Shown: in pieces, positions 6,540 to 10,901 of the stretch
Layout: every line of letters begins with the position of its first letter
Numbering within the stretch: position 1 is the stretch's first letter
NCBI GenBank assembly: GCA_022842805.1
Contig: JALHOX010000121.1
Span: 1 to 10,901, forward strand
Origin: Phycisphaerae bacterium
GTDB taxonomy: Bacteria > Planctomycetota > Phycisphaerae > UBA1845 > Fen-1342
Direction: 5' to 3'
Length of the DNA: 10,901 nt
Notes under the pieces: model-generated
What the model was told of the DNA's origin: nothing
Database searches by the model: none
The model's input: only the letters and a program-made list of their open reading frames with translations
Made by a program: the position numbers and the translations under genes

Positions 6540-7058
6540 CTACTTCCGATCGTCAAAGTCGGCTTCTAGCGACCGCAACACTTTCCGGACGGCGATCGCT
6601 TCCGACGGGGCCATCTTGTCGATGATCATCACGCCGTCGAGATGATCGATTTCGTGCTGCCAGATGCGGCTAACAAACCCGGAACTGATGGCCTCAATCG
6701 GCTTGCCGTTTCGATCTTGTGCGACAAGCCGGCATTTCACCGAGCGTCGCACCTGCACATTAATGCCCGGCAGCGACAGGCACCCTTCTTCGGCCTCGGC
6801 CCAGCCCGAACGTTGGTCGAGCTTGGGATTCAGGTAGACCCGATCGTCGACGGCCTCGCCGGTCGCATTCATCACGAAGAGCCGCAGGTCGACGCCGACC
6901 TGAGGCGCCGCAAGGCCGACGCCCTTGTGATCTCGCATGATCTCGAACATGCGCGTGATCAGCGCGTCGAGCCAGGGGCCGAAATCTTCCACTGGTTTCG
7001 CTACCCGGCGAAGACGGGGATCCGGGTAGTGCAACATCCCAAGTGCGGCGACGTCCAA
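6540..7058 (-). CDS. def: Peptide deformylase
   Basis: The 172-residue protein has all three deformylase motifs: GVGLAAPQ (46-53), EGCLSLPG (91-98, metal ligand C93) and QHEIDHLDG (134-142, metal ligands H135 and H139, catalytic E136). It removes the formyl group from N-terminal methionine of nascent proteins in the cytoplasm. The TTG at 7058 is preferred over the ATG at 7037: GAAAGG (7065-7070) lies 6 nt before the TTG, and only the longer form gives the usual seven or so residues before LHYPDPRLR. It lies 84 nt downstream of the MCE gene on the same strand. No methionyl-tRNA formyltransferase gene is adjacent. Confidence 0.95.
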   Translation of the reverse strand: MDVAALGMLHYPDPRLRRVAKPVEDFGPWLDALITRMFEIMRDHKGVGLAAPQVGVDLRLFVMNATGEAVDDRVYLNPKLDQRSGWAEAEEGCLSLPGINVQVRRSVKCRLVAQDRNGKPIEAISSGFVSRIWQHEIDHLDGVMIIDKMAPSEAIAVRKVLRSLEADFDDRK

Positions 7059-7101
7059 AACGGGCCTTTCTGCGTAAAACTGCGATGCGGTCGACGATAT
7101 T

Positions 7102-7142
7102 CCCGGTCGCGAAAAAATTCTGTCTGGTATGCAATGACCGGG
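7102..7142. other. Inverted repeat between mlaD-like gene and def
   Basis: CCCGGTC (7102-7108) and GACCGGG (7136-7142) are perfect 7-nt inverted repeats 27 nt apart. The outer arm directly abuts the stop codon of the MCE gene (7143). The intervening sequence includes a run of six T on the minus strand. This could be a weak attenuator or terminator fold ahead of def, or an operator; neither is shown. Confidence 0.3.
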
Positions 7143-8498
7143 CTACGGCGGGGTTGCGGTCTTCATTTGCTCGTAGAGGAATGTCTCGGCCCGCGAGAAG
7201 CGATCGAAGCTCGCCCGCAGCTCTTTATCCAGTTGCTCAAGATTTTTTTGCACTTCCGGCGCTTTTCCGCTCGCCGGCAGCGACTCCATCGTGGCTCGCA
7301 CCCGCGCCACGGTGTTGTCGAGCGCCACCGCCGCTTCTGCGAAGTCTCGCGCCGCCTGATACACCGGCGCCTTGTTCTTTTCCGCCCCGCTCGGGCCAAA
7401 GAGCACCTTTGACGGATTCAGCGCGATTTCCTGAATCCCGCGTCGCAGTTCGCTGCTGGCTTCCGAGACGTTGTCAAACGCCCGCATCAGCGCCGGCTCG
7501 CCATTCAGCACAATCCGCTTGCCGGCCTCGCTGACGACTTCGATATCCGCAATCGCCGCCTGCGTCTGCGACATCGCCACGTGCAGCTTGCCCAGAATGG
7601 TGTTCGGATTGTCTTTCTCAAACTCGAGCCGCAGCTTGCCGAAAATGTCGCGATCGATGACCTCGGCTGTGTTTTTCACGCTCGCCACGGCACTCTCGAT
7701 GCCCGGACGGGTGGTCTTCAACAGCCCCACCGCCTCGCCCAGGCCGCTCGAAAGCTCATCCAGCGCCACATGCAGCTTGGCGACCGTGCTGGCCGAATCG
7801 TCACGCTGAAACTCCTCGCGCAAGAGCGAGGCCGTTTCCACGAAGCGGTCGAGCACTACATGCACTTTCCCCAATAGCGCGGCCTGATCGGTCGGCGATA
7901 GTTGACTGCTGAGGCCGTTCGTGATCGTGTTCACATCATCCAGGCTTTTGGAGATCTTGAACGCGAGCGACCCCTCCGCCCGCGGGTCGAGCATCCCCTC
8001 CACCATGTCCATCAACCCGCCTTCGCCCAACACTCGCGCCGATAGCCCTGCGATCGCCGCGGCAAAGCTCTCCGGCGGCTGCCCCAGGATCGGCTGGTCG
8101 CCGAGCGCCGTGGCCTGCGGCGTGCCGAGCGACTGAATGTTCAGGTAGCCGTTGCCGCCCACCGCCGGCTGATTCGAATTGATCTTGCAGTCCCGGTAAA
8201 TCACCAGATCCTGCATCACCGCCGCACCGACGACGACATAAGTCTCGGCGCCGTCCTGGGAGTCGATCCGCTTCACGCCCACGCTGGTGATCTTTCCGAC
8301 CTGCACCGAATTGGCGAGCAGCACCGGCCCCCCTACCGCCAGCGGCACGACGCCCTGCTGATGTCGAAAGAGCACCTCGATGTTGCGAACGTTCGCCGGC
8401 AGCGCGAGCTTGTAGAGCCAGATGAAGGTCGTGAGGAATAGCCCCAGCATCACGATTGCAGTCAGGCCCAGCAGCAGGTCTTCGTTTCGTCTTCGCAT
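7143..8498 (-). CDS. MCE/MlaD-domain membrane-anchored lipid-transport protein
   Basis: The 451-residue protein starts at ATG 8498 with a basic N-terminus (MRRRNEDLL), one membrane anchor (about 8-29, LLGLTAIVMLGLFLTTFIWLY) and an MCE domain (about 38-125; VRNIEVLFRHQQGV, GGPVLLANSVQVGKI, NGYLNIQSLG). MCE proteins form rings that pass phospholipids or other hydrophobic molecules between membranes, normally with an MlaE permease and an MlaF ATPase. Neither is next to it, so partners are probably elsewhere or upstream genes are split off. After the MCE domain a long helical region (about 145-440) contains roughly 30-residue repeats keyed by K-(V/L)-H-V-x-L-D. The ribosome site (GGAAG) is weak and distant. 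It is transcribed divergently from fabG and upstream of def. Confidence 0.85.
   Translation of the reverse strand: MRRRNEDLLLGLTAIVMLGLFLTTFIWLYKLALPANVRNIEVLFRHQQGVVPLAVGGPVLLANSVQVGKITSVGVKRIDSQDGAETYVVVGAAVMQDLVIYRDCKINSNQPAVGGNGYLNIQSLGTPQATALGDQPILGQPPESFAAAIAGLSARVLGEGGLMDMVEGMLDPRAEGSLAFKISKSLDDVNTITNGLSSQLSPTDQAALLGKVHVVLDRFVETASLLREEFQRDDSASTVAKLHVALDELSSGLGEAVGLLKTTRPGIESAVASVKNTAEVIDRDIFGKLRLEFEKDNPNTILGKLHVAMSQTQAAIADIEVVSEAGKRIVLNGEPALMRAFDNVSEASSELRRGIQEIALNPSKVLFGPSGAEKNKAPVYQAARDFAEAAVALDNTVARVRATMESLPASGKAPEVQKNLEQLDKELRASFDRFSRAETFLYEQMKTATPP
7464..7958 (-). repeat. Approximately 30-residue helical repeats in the MCE protein
   Basis: Related segments recur at K181-ISKSLD, K211-VHVVLD, K241-LHVALD, S273-VKNTAE (degenerate), K304-LHVAMS and R339-AFDNVS (degenerate), with spacings of 30, 30, 32, 31 and 35 residues. 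The pattern is visible by eye in the protein; it is too diverged to be an obvious DNA repeat. It fits a long coiled-coil or needle-like extension after the MCE ring. Confidence 0.6.
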
Positions 8499-8789
8499 TC
8501 GTTCGTGGCTTCCGCTGCCGGAGTTGCGCGCAACCGCCCTGTGCTCGCGACGACGGGGCGACAGCCGACGACGACGCAGGCCCAGTGTGCCAGATCATCG
8601 CGATTCGCCGCCTGCGCGACAAGTGCCCGCCCTGCCCACCGGCCGCTCGCATCCCCTCGACCGGGCCCCGTCGGGCGGATTCCGGCTCTCCGTCTGATCA
8701 GATATAGTGCATCCAAAATCGCCGCCGTCGCGGACGCGGCTCTTCATCAAATCTGCTTGCGATAGCCAATCACCGCCAGCGAGGAATCC
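8499..8789. promoter_or_regulatory. Divergent control region between the MCE gene and fabG
   Basis: This 291-nt gap between divergently transcribed genes has no gene that I can support. Toward fabG it holds a -10-like TATAGT (8703-8708, 5 of 6), giving a leader of about 75 nt, immediately preceded by the perfect 10-nt palindrome TCTGATCAGA (8693-8702). The -35 position (TTCCGG, 8680-8685) is poor. No clear promoter toward the MCE gene was found in the very GC-rich part 8499-8690. Confidence 0.45.
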
Positions 8790-9557
8790 ATGAAACCAGG
8801 ACCGGGAACCAAGGATCTCTTGGGCAAAGTGGCGCTCGTCACCGGCGGGTCGCGCGGCATCGGGCGCGCAATCTGCGAGGCGCTCGCCGCTGAACAGGCC
8901 ACCATCGTCGTCAACTACGTTTCAAAGCCTGAGTCGGCCAATGAAGTGGTCGAAATGTTGAAGCGCGACTATCAGGTCGATGCAGTGGCATACAAGGCCG
9001 ACATCGCCAAGGTCGACGAGTGCGACCAGATGGTCGAGCAGATCATGGCCAAATACGGCCATGTTGATGTCCTCGTCAACAACGCCGGCGTCACGCAGGA
9101 CAAGAGCTTTCTCAAGATGACGCTGGATCAATGGCGCGGCGTGCTCACGGTGAACCTCGATGGCGTCTTCAACATCACGCACAAGATCCTGCCGCAGATG
9201 GTGAAGCGTGAGTGGGGACGAATCGTGAACATCACCTCGATCGTCGGGCAGATCGGCAATTTCGGTCAGGCCAACTACGCCACCGCCAAGGGCGGCCTGA
9301 TCGCGTTTACCAAGACGCTGGCCCGCGAAGTGGCGAAAAAAGGCGTGATGGTGAACGCCGTCGCTCCGGGCTACATCGAGACCGACATGACCGCGAAGGT
9401 CTCGCCGGAAGTGCTGAAATGGGTGTGCGACATGACGCCCGTCGGTCGCCTGGGCCGCCCGGACGAAGTCGCGCGTGCCGTGCGCTTCCTGGCCGCGCCG
9501 AATTCGGGCTACATCACCGGTCAGGTGATCAACGTCAACGGCGGCATGTACATGTAG
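8790..9557 (+). CDS. fabG: 3-oxoacyl-ACP reductase (FabG-type short-chain dehydrogenase)
   Basis: The 255-residue protein is a classical short-chain dehydrogenase. It has the NAD(P)-binding TGGSRGIG (18-25), NNAG (97-100), N122 (VNLDG), S150 (NITSIVG) and Y163-x3-K167 (NYATAKGG), so the full Asn-Ser-Tyr-Lys tetrad is present. It also has PGYIETDM (193-200) and a C-terminal GYITGQVINVNGG. R22 just after the glycine loop suggests NADPH. It would reduce 3-oxoacyl-ACP in fatty-acid elongation in the cytoplasm. The NFGQANY...KGG stretch also resembles acetoacetyl-CoA reductases (PhaB), so a polyhydroxyalkanoate role cannot be excluded; no phaA or phaC is nearby, and no fab cluster either. The ATG at 8790 is preceded by GAGGA (8781-8785), a rather short 4-nt gap. 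It stands alone, with a 271-nt gap after it. Confidence 0.88.
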   Translation: MKPGPGTKDLLGKVALVTGGSRGIGRAICEALAAEQATIVVNYVSKPESANEVVEMLKRDYQVDAVAYKADIAKVDECDQMVEQIMAKYGHVDVLVNNAGVTQDKSFLKMTLDQWRGVLTVNLDGVFNITHKILPQMVKREWGRIVNITSIVGQIGNFGQANYATAKGGLIAFTKTLAREVAKKGVMVNAVAPGYIETDMTAKVSPEVLKWVCDMTPVGRLGRPDEVARAVRFLAAPNSGYITGQVINVNGGMYM

Positions 9558-9828
9558 AAAGTAGCTTCGAGGCTCGAGTGGCGCGTTGTGAGTGAAACAT
9601 GCGCCGCCGCGCGGCGCCGCAAGATTGGCGCGACGCGCATAGTCTGCCTCGTCGATAACTCGCTGGCCGCGTCGCGCAACGCCGGGCGCCCGATTCCGGG
9701 CGCGCTCCCGTTCGTCAGGCTCCGCTAACGAATACACCCTCCAAATCGGTCGATGTTCTTCCTGATTCGGTGTCCGCGGCGCGCGAGGTACGCGCCCCGC
9801 GCGGCGCCCGCGCGAGGACGCTCGACCC
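9558..9828. other. Hairpin-rich intergenic region after fabG
   Basis: No gene is supportable in this 271-nt gap. Two perfect GC hairpins occur: GCGCCGC/GCGGCGC (9601-9607 with 9611-9617, loop CGC) and GCGCCCG/CGGGCGC (9686-9692 with 9697-9703, loop ATTC). Neither is followed by a T-run, so they are at best atypical terminators of fabG. No convincing promoter for the following operon was found; the AT-richer stretch 9725-9775 is the likeliest place. Confidence 0.4.
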
Positions 9829-10344
9829 TTGTCCACTTCCCCAGACAATCCGCGCCGCGCTGCGCCGCCCGTTGCGGGGCCGCCGCCCAACGCCGCAACG
9901 CCGCAGCGGGCCGCCGCCACAGCGCCTCCGCCCGCCAAACCGGCGACTCCCGAAACAGCCCCGGCCTGGACCGACGCCGCCAAAGCGCGCGTGCTCGACG
10001 CAAACCAACACACCGTCAGTGCTGCCGATTTTGCGGACGTAGACGGCGATCAACCTGACGCCGCCGATGCGTTTTTTCTGCCGCCCTCATCGGCCGTGAT
10101 TGCCGGCGCAGGATCGGCCCGAGGCGAGGCAGGCGACGAGGTTGCAGACGGGTTTCGCGTCGAGGCCGAGCTGAGTGCCGCGCAGCCGCGGGCCACGGGC
10201 TCCGCAATCGCGCTGCCTCCCGGCGCAACATTCCAATCTATGTTTACCGCCGAGTCGGAACTGGTCCGCGAGCGCCCCGCGCCGCCGGCCGCCAACGCAA
10301 CGACTTCGCCCAAAAAGCCCGCTGCCAATGGAGGCCGATCATGA
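9829..10344 (+). CDS. Unrecognised Pro/Ala-rich protein, first gene of an efflux-adaptor operon
   Basis: I do not recognise this 171-residue protein. Residues 1-46 are a Pro/Ala-rich, probably disordered leader. The middle (47-145) is more ordinary, with WTDAAKARVLDA, an acidic stretch DFADVDGDQPDAADAFFLPP and GATFQSMFTAESEL. The tail is again Pro/Ala/Lys-rich. There is no signal peptide or membrane segment, so it is predicted cytoplasmic. The TTG start (9829) has GAGGA (9814-9818) 10 nt upstream, which is only fair. Support for it being real: its TGA overlaps the next ATG (ATGA at 10341-10344), a strong ribosome site for the next gene lies in its 3' end, and its codons favour G/C in third position. 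Function could relate to the adaptor that follows; that is inference from overlap alone. Confidence 0.6.
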   Translation: MSTSPDNPRRAAPPVAGPPPNAATPQRAAATAPPPAKPATPETAPAWTDAAKARVLDANQHTVSAADFADVDGDQPDAADAFFLPPSSAVIAGAGSARGEAGDEVADGFRVEAELSAAQPRATGSAIALPPGATFQSMFTAESELVRERPAPPAANATTSPKKPAANGGRS

Positions 10345-10901
10345 CGCCGCTACACGCCGAGCTGATCGGCTTTGGTCGCTGGGGCTGCGCGGCGCTGGTC
10401 GCGTTGTTCGCTTCCCCGCCGCCCGCGCCGTCGCCGAGTTCGCCTCGGCCCGACGGCGCCGGTGCAGAGCCGACCCGCACGCTGGTCGGCTTCGCGAATC
10501 CCAGTCGTCGCGTGGCCTTTGCCGCCACGACCCGCGGCCGCATTGGCCGCATCTCCGTCGAGGAAGGCGCGCCGGTGAAGGCCGACGCGCCGCTGCTGGA
10601 GCTCGACGCGGAGCTGCAGCGCCGCCGGACGGAGATCGCCCGCGCCGACGCCGAATCCAAGCTGGAAATCGAGTTGGCCCAGGTCCGCCTCGACGCGGCA
10701 GTGGCCGAAAAGACCCGCATCGAAGCTCTGGCGCAGGATCGTGGAGCGAGCGCCAAAGAACTGAGCGATGCGCAGGCTCTCGCATCCGCCGCCCTCGTCG
10801 AACACAAGCAAGCCGAATTCGCTCAGCAGCAGCAGGAGCGCGATTTCGCCCTGCAGCAGGAAATCCTCGATCAGCACGCCCTGCGGGCGCCGTTCGACGG
10901 A
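10341..10901 (+). CDS. HlyD/RND-type periplasmic adaptor (membrane fusion protein), 3' end beyond window
   Basis: The frame is open for 187 codons to the window edge. The ATG has GGAGG (10330-10334) 6 nt upstream and overlaps the previous stop (ATGA). The N-terminus has a short hydrophobic stretch (about 15-24, GCAALVALFA) and a Pro/Ser-rich linker that could be a signal segment. Then comes half of a biotinyl-lipoyl-like barrel (about 56-90: RVAFAATTRGRIGRISVEEG, then PVKADAPLLELD). A long alpha-helical hairpin follows (about 91-177, rich in Glu, Ala, Gln), and then LRAPFDG, the classic return strand of membrane fusion proteins. These proteins link an inner-membrane pump (RND, ABC or MFS) to an outer-membrane channel. 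Which pump is not visible. The missing part should hold the rest of the barrel domains. Confidence 0.88.
   Translation, partial: MTPLHAELIGFGRWGCAALVALFASPPPAPSPSSPRPDGAGAEPTRTLVGFANPSRRVAFAATTRGRIGRISVEEGAPVKADAPLLELDAELQRRRTEIARADAESKLEIELAQVRLDAAVAEKTRIEALAQDRGASAKELSDAQALASAALVEHKQAEFAQQQQERDFALQQEILDQHALRAPFDG

Noticed and set aside
8922..10013. 363-codon open frame on the minus strand opposite fabG
   Set aside because: It lies antisense to a complete FabG with intact catalytic residues, and its sequence is the His/Asp/Arg/Val-rich pattern typical of GC-rich shadow frames.
1..10901. tRNA, rRNA, CRISPR, insertion-sequence or phage signatures
   Set aside because: No tRNA-like cloverleaf, no regularly spaced direct repeats, no transposase, integrase or terminal inverted repeats, and no composition break suggesting an island were found by eye.

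Overview
The window is high-GC bacterial DNA and reads most naturally as a planctomycete chromosome, probably near the Phycisphaerae. The best pointer is the secreted protein at 4762-6273 (minus strand). It has a signal peptide, a Cys-rich 'LGVGC-DPY...LGPRSDIN' core and a C-terminal pair of dockerin-like calcium loops (DMNCDGIVSVGD / DINGDSVISVGD), a combination typical of planctomycete exported proteins. Taxonomy is inferred from protein style only; there is no rRNA or tRNA here.

Layout, left to right. Plus strand, 1-3039: the 3' part of a DedA-family membrane protein is followed after 4 nt by a MiaE-type diiron tRNA hydroxylase. Next come a tandem-ACT-domain protein and a secreted thioredoxin-like (TlpA/ResA type) protein with a helical C-terminal extension. 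The thioredoxin-like gene has its own extended -10 promoter, a structured leader of about 115 nt and a strong intrinsic terminator. A convergent gap with hairpins (3119-3294) follows.

Minus strand, 8498 down to 3295: an MCE/MlaD-type anchored lipid-transfer protein, peptide deformylase, the dockerin-tagged secreted protein with a very strong intrinsic terminator, then a class V aminotransferase of the alanine/serine-glyoxylate type. Good ribosome binding sites fix non-ATG starts for the deformylase (TTG) and the secreted protein (GTG). The aminotransferase start is moved to an internal ATG with a clear AAGGAG site.

Plus strand, 8790 to the end: a FabG-type ketoacyl reductase is transcribed divergently from the MCE gene across a 291-nt control region. 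After a hairpin-containing gap comes an unrecognised Pro/Ala-rich 171-residue protein. It overlaps by ATGA a HlyD/RND-type membrane-fusion (adaptor) gene that runs off the right edge, so the window ends at the start of an export operon.

Most genes are housekeeping or envelope functions (lipid carrier recycling, lipid transport, fatty-acid reduction, periplasmic thiol chemistry, efflux, tRNA modification, N-terminal processing). I see no CRISPR array, insertion sequence, phage gene or defence system, and no convincing new multi-gene system. The items most worth a second look are the unknown partner of the efflux adaptor, the roughly 30-residue repeat in the MCE protein, the dockerin-tagged Cys-rich secreted protein, and the structured leader of the thioredoxin-like gene.
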